Part shown: piece by piece, positions 34,258 to 41,367 of the stretch
How the letters are laid out: each line of letters begins with the position of its first letter
How positions within the stretch are numbered: the stretch's first letter is position 1
From: Gemmatimonadota bacterium
Lineage (GTDB): Bacteria; Gemmatimonadota; Gemmatimonadetes; Gemmatimonadales; GWC2-71-9
Reading direction: 5' to 3'
NCBI GenBank assembly: GCA_020350425.1
Contig: CP070716.1
Span: 1,663,372-1,704,738, forward strand
Length of the DNA stretch: 41,367 nucleotides
Program-made: the position numbers and the translations under genes
The notes under the pieces: model-generated
The model's input: only the letters and a program-made list of their open reading frames with translations
The model's database searches: none
Told to the model about the DNA's origin: nothing

Positions 34258-36753
34258 GTGGAGCACGGCGGCGTCGTCACCATCGTGGTGGCAGTCATCG
34301 GGCTGCTGCTGGTGGCGGCGGCGGCGGCGATCGGGCTGAAGCGGACTCGCCTTCCCTACACCGTGGGTCTGGTGCTCCTCGGCCTGGTGCTCGGCGCGCT
34401 GGCCGATCGCGTGGAATGGCTCGCGCCGCTGCGGGAGCTCACGCTCTCCCCCGAGATCATCCTATTCATCTTTCTGCCCACGCTGATCTTCGAGTCGGCA
34501 TTCAACCTCGACGCCCGTCTGCTGTCGCAAAACATGGCGCCGGTGCTCACCCTGGCGATCCCGGGACTGTTGCTCTCGACCGCGATCGTGGGCGGCCTGC
34601 TCACGCTCGTCACGTCGCTTCCCCTGGGCTCGGCGCTGCTGTTCGGCGCGCTGATATCCGCCACCGACCCGGTCGCAGTGATCGCGCTGTTCAGGGAGCT
34701 GGGGGCGCCCAAGCGGCTCACGATCCTCGTGGAGGGGGAGAGCCTGTTCAACGACGCGACCGCCATCGTCCTGTTCCGCATCGTGCTCATGGTGGTCGCG
34801 GGCGGCGTCCTTGCGGCCGGCACGCTTGGGCGGGGCGTCGTGGAATTCGTCGTGGTGTTCGTGGGCGGCCTCATCGTGGGCGTGATCATCGGCTACCTCA
34901 TGATTCGCACCATCGCGCTGGCGCGAGACGAGCCGCTGGTGGAAGTCACGCTGTCGACGGTGGTGGCGTACGCCGCGTTCATCGTGGCCGATCACTACCT
35001 CCGCGTTTCGGGGGTCATGGCCACCGTGGGCGCGGGACTCATCATCGGCACGCTGGGCTCGACGAAGTTCACCCCGGAAGTGCGTACCTACCTCCACCAG
35101 TTCTGGGAGTACGCCGCCTTTGTCGCCAACAGCCTCATCTTCCTGCTGGTGGGCCTCACCGTGAAGCTGAGCGGCCTGGTCACCTTCGCGGGCGCCATCG
35201 GGTGGGCGGTCCTCGCCGCCGTGGTGGCCCGGGCGGCGGTGGTGTTCGGCCTCATTCCCGTCGTGAATCGGCTCTCCAAAGCGGACGCCATCAACCGGCG
35301 CAACCAGACCGTGCTGTTCTGGGGAGGGCTGCGCGGCGCCGTCGCGCTCGCGCTGGTACTCAGCATCCCGGCCGACTTCCCGCAGCGCGGCATGCTGGTC
35401 GCGCTCGCCACCGGCGTCGTGCTCTTCACCATCGTGACCAGTGGGGTCACCATGAAGCCGCTCATGCACGGCCTGGGGCTCGATCGACCCACCCTGGTCG
35501 AGCGCCTGGGACGGCTGCAGGCCGTGCTCGCGGCCAAGCGAGCAGCCTTTGCCCGAGTGGACGAGCTGGGCACGGCGGGTCACTTCTCGAACCGTCTCAT
35601 CACCGACGTGGGGAACCGATACCTCGAGGAGATGACCGCCGTCGAGCGTGACCTGGACACGCTGCGCTCGGGGCTCGCGACCGACGAAATGCGCCGCGTG
35701 CTCTGGGCCGAAGCGCTCACCGTCGAGCGACACCGGTACCGGGAGATGTTCGACCGGGGCATCATCTCGGAGCCGGTGCTGCGGGAACTCGAGCTCTCGG
35801 TCGATCTCAGGCGCGACCAGCTCAAGCGGAACGACATCCCCCGGGAGATCGTGGCCGCCGCCCCGATCGAGGTGCGCTTCGGTACGCAGCTCCTCAAGCT
35901 GCTCGGCAGGGTCTTCCCCAGGAGCCGCGTGGTGCAGCGACACCGCCTGCGCGCCCTTGCCGCGCGCTACGAGCGGGACACGGCGGTGCTCGACGCTTGT
36001 GAGTACGTGATGACCGAGGTTACGCGCCTCGCCGAGCTCACGGGGGTGGAGTCATCGGTGGCGGATGAGTGTCGGGCGGTTTACGAGGCACAGGCCGGAG
36101 ACGTGATGGTGCGCATCGACGAGGTGGCCGAGCACTTCCCCGAGTACGTGCAGGCCGCGCAGCACCAGACCGTGCAACGCATCGCGTTGGACGGCGAGGC
36201 GGATGCGATCGAGGAGCTGGCCTCTACCGGTGCCATCCCGCCCGGCGTCGCGCAGAGCGCGCGCCGCGCGGTCGAAGCGGCGGAGCGACGGCTCGCGCGG
36301 CAACCGATCTCCGCCCTCGAGCCCAATCCGGAGGACCTGTTGGCGCGCGTTCCCTTCTTCCAGGGCCTCAGCGCGGAGGACTTCCAGAGCGTCGTGGGTC
36401 TGCTGGTGCCGCGCACCGTGCTCGCGGGCGACACCGTCATTCGCCAGGGCGACCGCGGGTCGTCGCTCTTCCTCATCGCGCGGGGCGTGGTGGCCGTGAT
36501 TGTGGCGTTCCCGGGCAAGCCTCCGAAGCGGGTCGCGTCACTCCACGCGGGAGAGTTCTTCGGCGAGATGTCGCTGCTCACGCAGGCGCCGCGCAGCGCC
36601 ACGGTACAGGCGGTCACGGGGTGCCAGCTCTACGAGCTGTCGGGCGAGGACGTGGATCGGCTGTCGGAGCGGGTACCGGCGGTGAAGCAGGCGCTGCTGG
36701 ACGCCTACGAGGAGCGCCGCCGCAGCGGGCAGCGCCCCTCGTTGAGCAGCTGA
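34258..36753 (+). CDS. CPA1 Na+/H+ antiporter with C-terminal cyclic-nucleotide-binding domain
   Basis: An 831-residue protein. The first about 410 residues are a 12-13 TM CPA1 antiporter with FNLD near 82, SATDPVAVIAL (D137) and EGESLFNDATAI (N165, D166), the ion-exchange residues. A long helical cytosolic linker follows (about 415-690). The end is a cNMP-binding domain (about 697-820) with LFLIARG and the binding-cassette motif FGEMSLLTQAPRSATV, which keeps the Glu and Arg that contact the nucleotide phosphate. It should exchange Na+ or K+ for H+ under control of a cyclic nucleotide. The GTG at 34258 has AAGGGAGG just upstream. It is coupled to the K+ channel gene 10 bp upstream. Confidence 0.93.
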   Translation: MEHGGVVTIVVAVIGLLLVAAAAAIGLKRTRLPYTVGLVLLGLVLGALADRVEWLAPLRELTLSPEIILFIFLPTLIFESAFNLDARLLSQNMAPVLTLAIPGLLLSTAIVGGLLTLVTSLPLGSALLFGALISATDPVAVIALFRELGAPKRLTILVEGESLFNDATAIVLFRIVLMVVAGGVLAAGTLGRGVVEFVVVFVGGLIVGVIIGYLMIRTIALARDEPLVEVTLSTVVAYAAFIVADHYLRVSGVMATVGAGLIIGTLGSTKFTPEVRTYLHQFWEYAAFVANSLIFLLVGLTVKLSGLVTFAGAIGWAVLAAVVARAAVVFGLIPVVNRLSKADAINRRNQTVLFWGGLRGAVALALVLSIPADFPQRGMLVALATGVVLFTIVTSGVTMKPLMHGLGLDRPTLVERLGRLQAVLAAKRAAFARVDELGTAGHFSNRLITDVGNRYLEEMTAVERDLDTLRSGLATDEMRRVLWAEALTVERHRYREMFDRGIISEPVLRELELSVDLRRDQLKRNDIPREIVAAAPIEVRFGTQLLKLLGRVFPRSRVVQRHRLRALAARYERDTAVLDACEYVMTEVTRLAELTGVESSVADECRAVYEAQAGDVMVRIDEVAEHFPEYVQAAQHQTVQRIALDGEADAIEELASTGAIPPGVAQSARRAVEAAERRLARQPISALEPNPEDLLARVPFFQGLSAEDFQSVVGLLVPRTVLAGDTVIRQGDRGSSLFLIARGVVAVIVAFPGKPPKRVASLHAGEFFGEMSLLTQAPRSATVQAVTGCQLYELSGEDVDRLSERVPAVKQALLDAYEERRRSGQRPSLSS

Positions 36754-36765
36754 GGCCGGAGCCCG

Positions 36766-37584
36766 CTACGGGCCGTACGGGCCGTACCCCCAGTGCGGCT
36801 TGCTCTTGAGCACCGGCGCCACGATGATCTCACCGCTGCCGGTCGCCACGGCGCGTGCCATCATGTTCTCGGTGTCGAATACCAGCACGATCTCGCTCCC
36901 GCCGTCCGGCACTTCGAAGTCGACATGGGTCTTGATCCCGGTCTCCTCCACGGAGGGGATCACAACGGTGTAGCCCACCTCGGGCTCGAACCGGACGCCG
37001 TTGGGCCTCTCAATGATGGTGTTGAACCAGATCATCGCGTCGCTCACGAACAGCCGCACATGCGAATACACGCCGGGGGGGATCTCGCCAGCGGCGACGA
37101 TCAGGCCGTTGTCGGCCTCGGCGGGCAAGTGCATGAGATCGATGCGTCCGTTCCCCACGACGTCGAGCGAGTACCAGTCGCCATCATAGGTGCCTTTACC
37201 GAACCGGTGCTGCCCGTGACCGCCCTGCCCCGTGTTCGGCCCGCCCCACGCGAACTTCTCCCCGAACTCGAACTGTTGCGGATCGGGGAGCACCTCTACG
37301 CGCGTGACGGTCACCATGAGCGAGTCCACCAGGCTGGGGTCGATGGGACCCCGGTGCACGGGCGGGCCGCTGTTTCCCGCCGGATCGGTGGTGCTTTCAT
37401 ACCCGGCCGGCAGCACGAGCGCCGCGTCGAGCAGCGGCTCCACCACACCCTGCTGCAGGCTGATGGTGGCGTCCGCCATCTCGCCGGCTCCCGTGCCGGC
37501 GTCGCTGCAGGCGGCAAGTCCGAGTAGCAAGCTCCCCAATGCGAGCCCCGACGCCACCGGGCTCTGGGTGATCTTCATTCTCAT
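36766..37584 (-). CDS. DUF4382-domain lipoprotein
   Basis: A 272-residue lipoprotein with lipobox LAAC near residue 25. The DUF4382 domain shows SLMVTVTRVEVLPD, then DWYSLDVVGNGRIDLMHL and the conserved IPPGVYSHVRLFVSDA. Later strands include FEPEVGYTVVIPS and GGSEIVLVFDTEN. DUF4382 proteins are secreted or surface beta-sandwich proteins of unknown function. The C-terminus repeats GYGPYGP. ATG 37582-37584 follows AAGGGAG; further upstream codons lack support. It is divergent from the ECF sigma operon, and the shared 149-bp gap holds a symmetric ECF-type promoter, so both may belong to the same regulon. Confidence 0.88.
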   Translation of the reverse strand: MRMKITQSPVASGLALGSLLLGLAACSDAGTGAGEMADATISLQQGVVEPLLDAALVLPAGYESTTDPAGNSGPPVHRGPIDPSLVDSLMVTVTRVEVLPDPQQFEFGEKFAWGGPNTGQGGHGQHRFGKGTYDGDWYSLDVVGNGRIDLMHLPAEADNGLIVAAGEIPPGVYSHVRLFVSDAMIWFNTIIERPNGVRFEPEVGYTVVIPSVEETGIKTHVDFEVPDGGSEIVLVFDTENMMARAVATGSGEIIVAPVLKSKPHWGYGPYGP

Positions 37585-37670
37585 TTCTGGCTCCCTTCCC
37601 TCTGCGCGGTTGAGATTCCATGGACCGGTGCGCCGGCCCTTCTGCCTCATAGACCGGGGAGGGGAGCCGC

Positions 37671-37701
37671 AGGTAACGCGCGGCTCCTGGGTCCGTTACC
37701 T
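37671..37701. promoter_or_regulatory. Symmetric, two-way ECF-type promoter
   Basis: AGGTAACG (37671-37678) and CGTTACCT (37694-37701) are a perfect 8-bp inverted repeat. On the plus strand this reads GGTAAC-N16-CGTT, the layout of many ECF promoters (AAC-type -35, 16 bp, CGT-type -10), with start near 37704, 30 bases before the sigma-factor GTG. By symmetry the minus strand reads the same, aimed at the DUF4382 gene. A second hairpin, GGAGCCGC/GCGGCTCC (37663-37670, 37680-37687), overlaps it. Confidence 0.5.
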
Positions 37702-37733
37702 TTGCCCCGAATGAGGAGTCTGTAATCGGAGCC

Positions 37734-38264
37734 GTGGAACTCAGCGACGGGATGGTGGTGCGGCGGGTGCTGGACGGGGACACGGAGCTCTATCGGGTCC
37801 TCGTCGAGCGGTACCGCCGGCTGTTTGGACGGTACGCGGTGGGAATGCTGGGGGATCGCGATGCCGCGGCGGACGCCATGCAGGAGGCCTTCATTCGGGC
37901 CTACGACTCGCTCGCGTCGCTGCGGAACCCCGACGGCTTCGGGCACTGGTTCTTTCGCATTCTCACGAACCAGTGCCACAACGCGGTCGCCCGGCGTCGG
38001 CCCACCAGCGACGTGGCGGCGGTGGATCTGCCGGCACCGGATCGCGCCGACCGCTTGGTAGAGCAGGCGGAGTTGGGAGCCGCCCTCGAGGCGGCGCTGA
38101 AAGAGCTGACGCCCGAGCAGCGTGAAGCGTTCGTGATGAAGCACGTGGACGGGCGGAGTTACGAGGACATGGCGCAGCTCCTAGGGGTCGGAGTGGACGC
38201 CCTGAAAATGCGGGTCCACCGCGCGCGCGACGCGCTGCGGGCGAGCTTGAGGGGGAGAACGTGA
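37734..38264 (+). CDS. ECF-family RNA polymerase sigma factor
   Basis: A 176-residue sigma factor. Region 2 (about 22-85) has YAVGMLGDRDAAADAMQEAFIRAY and GFGHWFFRILTNQCHN (-10 recognition). A short linker follows, then region 4 (about 115-170) with LTPEQREAFVMKHVDGRSYEDMAQLLGV and VDALKMRVHRARDALR (-35 recognition). There is no region 1 or 3, as in ECF sigma factors. It directs RNA polymerase to a small regulon in response to an envelope signal. The GTG at 37734 follows GGAG. Its stop overlaps the next gene (GTGA), the likely anti-sigma factor, so both are made together. Confidence 0.95.
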   Translation: MELSDGMVVRRVLDGDTELYRVLVERYRRLFGRYAVGMLGDRDAAADAMQEAFIRAYDSLASLRNPDGFGHWFFRILTNQCHNAVARRRPTSDVAAVDLPAPDRADRLVEQAELGAALEAALKELTPEQREAFVMKHVDGRSYEDMAQLLGVGVDALKMRVHRARDALRASLRGRT

Positions 38265-38905
38265 GCGAAGGAAACCGGTTGAGTCAGAACGCACACCGCT
38301 ATCTGGACGGCGAGCCGCACGGCGAGCTGCCCGAGGCGGAGCGCGTCCAAACCGACCGGTTGCTCGAGGCCGTGCGGGCGTACGGCGAGTCGCTTCCGGC
38401 GCTCGACGAGACACTTGATGATGCCGTGCTCGCGGCGGTGAGGCACCGCCGTCCGGCCCGGCGGCGGACGGGATGGCGCTGGCTGATGGAGCCGCGCGAG
38501 GTGCGCATGCGGCCGATCTGGGCACCACTGGCCGCCGCGGCCGCCGTCGTGCTCCTCTGGGTGGGCACGCGCGGCCCACTGGGGCCCGAGGCGCCGGCGC
38601 TCACGCCCACGGTGGCGGCCGATACGGTCTTCGTGCGCTTCGAGCTCATGGCGCCGAATGCGCGGGACGTCTGGCTCGCCGGATCGTTCAATGACTGGCG
38701 GGCCGAGCAGCTTCCCCTGGCTGCCGGGGCGGGCGGCGTGTGGTCTACCACGCTTGCCCTCCCTCTCGGCGAGCACCAGTACCAGTTCGTGGTGGACGGA
38801 GAGCGCTGGATTCCAGACCCCACCGCGCACGCGCAAGTGGACGACGGGTTCGGTGGCACCAACAGCGTGATCGTCGTGGGACCGAAGGGAGTGGTCAGAT
38901 CATGA
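38261..38905 (+). CDS. Probable anti-sigma factor with periplasmic glycogen-binding-like (CBM48/AMPK-type) domain
   Basis: A 214-residue single-pass membrane protein. The cytosolic N-terminus (1-85) contains LSQNAHRYLDGEPHGELPEAERV, a short helical segment like anti-sigma domains, but without the Cys/His zinc motif. One TM helix lies at about 86-104. The periplasmic part (about 125-212) is an early-set domain of the AMPK/isoamylase type: VRFELMAPNARDVWLAGSFNDW, then WSTTLALPLGEHQYQFVVDG and WIPDP. This domain binds alpha-glucans in known proteins; binding here is inference. It overlaps the sigma gene by 4 bases and the next gene by 4. The same domain type ends the barrel protein at 39599-40672. 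Confidence 0.8.
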   Translation: MSEGNRLSQNAHRYLDGEPHGELPEAERVQTDRLLEAVRAYGESLPALDETLDDAVLAAVRHRRPARRRTGWRWLMEPREVRMRPIWAPLAAAAAVVLLWVGTRGPLGPEAPALTPTVAADTVFVRFELMAPNARDVWLAGSFNDWRAEQLPLAAGAGGVWSTTLALPLGEHQYQFVVDGERWIPDPTAHAQVDDGFGGTNSVIVVGPKGVVRS

Positions 38906-39594
38906 AATCAATCGGCGGACTGCTCACGCTCGTGCTTCTGTGCCTCGCCCCTCACGCACTCACGGCGCAGGAAGGCGTGCGGGCACAACTGGAAGCCCGC
39001 GGGCTGCCAGCCGAGCTGGTGGGTGATGTGGTCGCGCTCGCCGCCGACGCTGCGGCGCAGGGAGTGCCGACCGAACCGATTGCCAACAAGGCCATCGAGG
39101 GTTGGGCCAAACGCGTCCCGCCCCAGCGCATCACCGCGGCGGTGCGGCAGTTCTACACACGCATGGTGCAGGCGCAGATCGCGGTCCGCGCGAGCGGCGT
39201 GGCCGATCCGCCCGGCGAGCTCCTCGCATCCGCGGCGGAAGCCATGGGACGCGGGTTCACGCAGGAGCACGTCGGCGCCGTCGTCGAGGCGGCGCCGGAG
39301 CCGGCCGCCGCCGGCCATGGATTGAGTGTCGCGACGGCGCTGCAGGCGCAGGGCCTGGGGCCCGATCGAGCGGTCGAGATCGTGACCGGCGCCATGCACC
39401 GCGGTCAGCCGGTGGCCGAGATACTCGACATGCCTTCGCTCGCCCGGGCCATGCAGGCCCGCGGCCTGTCGCCTGGCCAGGTGGGCGAACAACTGATGCT
39501 CGGCGGCGGTGGGATGCAGGGAGCCCACGGCCGTCCCCCCGGATCGCAGCCGCGGGAGGGTCAGCGCGGCGAGCGGGGACCCCGACGCCCGTGA
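38902..39594 (+). CDS. Secreted helical protein of unknown function
   Basis: A 230-residue protein with signal peptide MKSIGGLLTLVLLCLAP...LTAQ. The mature part is Ala-rich and mostly helical, with two related stretches (LEARGLPAELVGDVVALAAD; LQAQGLGPDRAVEIVTGAM, and again MQARGLSPGQVGEQLML) that look like an internal repeat of about 35-40 residues. The C-terminus is a disordered Gly/Pro/Arg-rich tail. No family is recognised. ATG 38902 overlaps the anti-sigma gene (ATGA), and the next gene starts 4 bases after its stop, so it is part of the sigma operon. Confidence 0.8.
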   Translation: MKSIGGLLTLVLLCLAPHALTAQEGVRAQLEARGLPAELVGDVVALAADAAAQGVPTEPIANKAIEGWAKRVPPQRITAAVRQFYTRMVQAQIAVRASGVADPPGELLASAAEAMGRGFTQEHVGAVVEAAPEPAAAGHGLSVATALQAQGLGPDRAVEIVTGAMHRGQPVAEILDMPSLARAMQARGLSPGQVGEQLMLGGGGMQGAHGRPPGSQPREGQRGERGPRRP

Positions 39595-39598
39595 CGCC

Positions 39599-40672
39599 GT
39601 GAGGCGGTGCGCGTGCCTCGGCGCGGTCGTCTGGACCGTCGCCGCCGCACCGCTCGAAGCGCAGCAGATCTCCGCCTGGCTCGGCGGGGGACACACCAGG
39701 TTCGCCGACTCGCTCTCGGGGTGGGCTGCGACGGGCGGCGCGCGGCTTGCGCTGCAATCCGCCAGCGCCTGGCTCAGCGTGGACGGCTACGTCTCCTCAT
39801 TCGACAGCGGGTACTGGGCCACCGACCTGGAGGGCAGCGTCGGCCTGCTCGCCCCAGTCAGTCGCACGGTAGCACTCGGCCTGCGCGCCCGCGGCTACGC
39901 CAACTACTTCGAGGGCGGAGAGTGGTCCGGATTGGGCCTCGCGGGCGTGTACGCGGCCGTGGGGGCCGACGCGTGGCTCGGTACGCTCGGGGCGAGCGCC
40001 GGCCGGCTCGGGCGGCTCGACGGCACCGCCGACCTCGCCCTGACGGGGCGGGTGACGCTGCACGGGCGCGCGGGTCCGTGGAGCTTCGACGCGGGTCTGG
40101 CTGGCCTCGACGCGGGCGACACCGCGTTTGCAGATGCCACGCTGAGCGCCGGACTGCGCTTTCGGAAGGTCCTGATCGACGCGCTGGTCGGCGTACGTGT
40201 GGGAGATCTGACCGACGATCCGTGGGTCCAGCTGCTCGCCGAGTGGCAGGTGCTGCGCGGCGCGACGCTGGAGGCGGGGGTCGGCACCTATCCCGAGGAC
40301 ATCACCGGGTTCGCCAGCGGGACCTTCGCCCGGCTCGGGGTGCGGATCGGCACGCCCCGGCGCCCTGCGGCCTTCGCGCCGCCCCGCCCCCCACTCGTGG
40401 TCCTTCCCCTCGGTCCGACCCAGACGCGCGTGACGTTCGAGGTCGAGCAGGCACGTCACGTGGAGATCGCCGGCGACTGGAACGCGTGGACTCCGCAGCC
40501 GCTCACCGAGCTGGGTGGCGGCCGTTGGCAGGTGGTGTTGCCGCTCGGCGCCGGAGCCTACCGCTTCTCGCTCGTGGTGAACGGCGAGCACTGGGTCGTG
40601 CCGCCCGGGGTGCCCGAGCTGCCCGACGACTTCGGGGGAACGGTGGGGCTGCTGGTGATCGGGCAGCGGTAG
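39599..40672 (+). CDS. Outer-membrane barrel protein ending in a glycogen-binding-like (CBM48/AMPK-type) domain
   Basis: A 357-residue protein. GTG 39599 gives a signal peptide (CACLGAVVWTVAAAPLEAQ). Residues about 25-260 are amphipathic strands (ISAWLGGGHTRFADSLSGW, LGLRARGYANYF, FASGTFARLGVRIG), a barrel of about 12 strands. After a Pro-rich linker (PRRPAAFAPPRPP) comes the domain at about 275-357: VTFEVEQARHVEIAGDWNAW, WQVVLPLGAGAYRFSLVVNGEHW, then VPPGVPELPDDFGG. This is the same early-set domain as in the anti-sigma factor. The domain could face the periplasm or the surface. It is the last gene of the sigma operon and converges on tag. Confidence 0.75.
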   Translation: MRRCACLGAVVWTVAAAPLEAQQISAWLGGGHTRFADSLSGWAATGGARLALQSASAWLSVDGYVSSFDSGYWATDLEGSVGLLAPVSRTVALGLRARGYANYFEGGEWSGLGLAGVYAAVGADAWLGTLGASAGRLGRLDGTADLALTGRVTLHGRAGPWSFDAGLAGLDAGDTAFADATLSAGLRFRKVLIDALVGVRVGDLTDDPWVQLLAEWQVLRGATLEAGVGTYPEDITGFASGTFARLGVRIGTPRRPAAFAPPRPPLVVLPLGPTQTRVTFEVEQARHVEIAGDWNAWTPQPLTELGGGRWQVVLPLGAGAYRFSLVVNGEHWVVPPGVPELPDDFGGTVGLLVIGQR

Positions 40673-40689
40673 CGCGCCGGCGGCCGCGC

Positions 40690-41274
40690 CTACCGACCCC
40701 TGCCCCGCCCTCCCAACTCGCGGTGCCGGAAGCATGACACGACGTGATCGTTCACCAGGCCCGCGGCCTGCATGAACGCATAGCAGATCGTACTCCCCAC
40801 GAACTTGAACCCCAGGTCCTTGAGCGCCTTGCTCATCGCGTCCGACTCCCTGGTGCGCGCCGGGAGCTGCTTCAGCGTTCTCCACGCGTTCTGCTTCGTC
40901 TTGCCACCCACGAACTGCCAGAGAAACGCGTCGAACGAGCCTCCCCCTTCCCGCAGCCGCAGATAGGCACGAGCGTTGCCGATCGCGGCGTCGATCTTCT
41001 GCCGGTTGCGCACGATGCCCGGGTCCGCAAGGAGACGCTCCACCTTGCGCTTGGTGTAGCGCGCAACCGTCTCCGGCTCGAAGCCGTCGAATACGCGGCG
41101 GAAGTTCTCGCGCTTGTTGAGGATCGTTCTCCAGCTGAGCCCCGCCTGGAACCCATCCAGGACGAGGTGCTCGAACAACAGCCGGTCGTCGTGCACCGGA
41201 ACGCCCCACTCCTCGTCGTGGTAGACGAGCATCCGCTCGTCGGCAATCCAGGCACAGCGCTTCACCTCGGGCAT
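40690..41274 (-). CDS. tag: DNA-3-methyladenine glycosylase I
   Basis: A 194-residue base-excision repair enzyme that removes 3-methyladenine from alkylated DNA (E. coli Tag is 187 residues). It shows RCAW and YHDEEWG at the N-terminus, LDGFQAGLSWRTIL, RNRQKIDAAIGNARA, GFKFVGSTICYAFMQA and NDHVVSCF. The Tag zinc site is complete: Cys7, His19 and the His and Cys of NDHVVSC. The catalytic Glu of E. coli Tag (E38, in LEGQQAGLSW) is Asp40 here, which may be a natural variant. ATG 41272-41274 follows GAGGAG at short spacing; in-frame upstream starts to 41322 are less likely. It converges on the sigma operon with 17 bp between stops. Confidence 0.93.
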   Translation of the reverse strand: MPEVKRCAWIADERMLVYHDEEWGVPVHDDRLLFEHLVLDGFQAGLSWRTILNKRENFRRVFDGFEPETVARYTKRKVERLLADPGIVRNRQKIDAAIGNARAYLRLREGGGSFDAFLWQFVGGKTKQNAWRTLKQLPARTRESDAMSKALKDLGFKFVGSTICYAFMQAAGLVNDHVVSCFRHRELGGRGRGR

Positions 41275-41303
41275 CGCTCCTCGCATCGCCGTCCAGAGAC
41301 ACC

Positions 41304-41337
41304 GCGCCGCCGGCCACCGCATGGTGACCGGCGGCGC
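41304..41337 (-). terminator. Strong hairpin upstream of tag
   Basis: GCGCCGCCGG (41304-41313) and CCGGCGGCGC (41328-41337) form a perfect 10-bp stem; four more pairs close a 4-base loop after one mismatch. It lies upstream of tag, so it may end a minus-strand gene that lies beyond the right edge. The last 30 bases show no gene I can identify. Confidence 0.55.
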
Positions 41338-41367
41338 ATTGGCTCAATCCCTCACCGCCCGCCGCCG

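Overview
The window is about 41.4 kb of high-GC bacterial chromosome, densely packed with genes on both strands. It has two TonB-dependent receptors, four or more other outer-membrane beta-barrels, several lipoproteins, and many signal peptides that end in A-Q (LAAQ, AGAQ, LTAQ, LEAQ). The organism is therefore diderm (Gram-negative). This combination, together with a secreted Tricorn-like protease and many secreted proteins of unknown function, is typical of Gemmatimonadota or a related deep lineage. That placement is inference, as no rRNA or ribosomal gene is present. I see no insertion sequence, phage, integrase or CRISPR array, so the region reads as ordinary chromosome.

Layout, left to right. 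1-4042 holds the end of a Crp/Fnr regulator, a CotH-kinase-like secreted protein, a CPBP membrane protease and small unknown genes. 3314-8919 (minus strand) is a sensor kinase / NarL-type regulator pair followed by a TonB receptor and a 7-TM protein, with a candidate operator between regulator and receptor. 9162-18718 (minus) holds the Tricorn-like protease, a TauE/SafE permease, an OPT-family transporter, a membrane-anchored lipoprotein, a FadL-like barrel and a glycine-zipper protein. 18819-21371 is a redox block: a CcdA/DsbD-type transmembrane reductase and a TlpA-like thioredoxin on the plus strand, convergent with a two-gene minus-strand operon (Met/His-rich Spy-like protein, then a secreted peroxiredoxin-like protein). 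The peroxiredoxin has an in-frame TGA exactly at the peroxidatic cysteine position, followed by a bacterial SECIS-like hairpin, so I read it as a selenoprotein.

21687-24289 is an unrecognised three-gene operon (polytopic membrane protein, VWA-domain lipoprotein, small membrane protein). 24362-28365 holds an ABC exporter pair, an unknown membrane protein and two small barrels. 28444-32298 holds tRNA-Lys, a di-heme oxidoreductase lipoprotein paired with a second TonB receptor, and two tRNA-Glu genes. 32570-36753 is a TM2 protein, a TrkA-N potassium channel and a Na+/H+ antiporter fused to a cyclic-nucleotide-binding domain.

36766-40672 is a likely cell-envelope regulon. It contains an ECF sigma factor, an anti-sigma factor whose periplasmic part is a glycogen-binding-like (CBM48/AMPK-type) domain, a small secreted protein, and an outer-membrane barrel that ends in the same type of domain. 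A divergent DUF4382 lipoprotein gene shares the upstream region, where a perfect inverted repeat reads as an ECF-type promoter in both directions. The window closes with tag (3-methyladenine DNA glycosylase I).

The strongest novelties are the putative selenoprotein (20164-20754), the ECF system with matching CBM48 domains and a two-way promoter (37671-40672), and the three-gene VWA operon.
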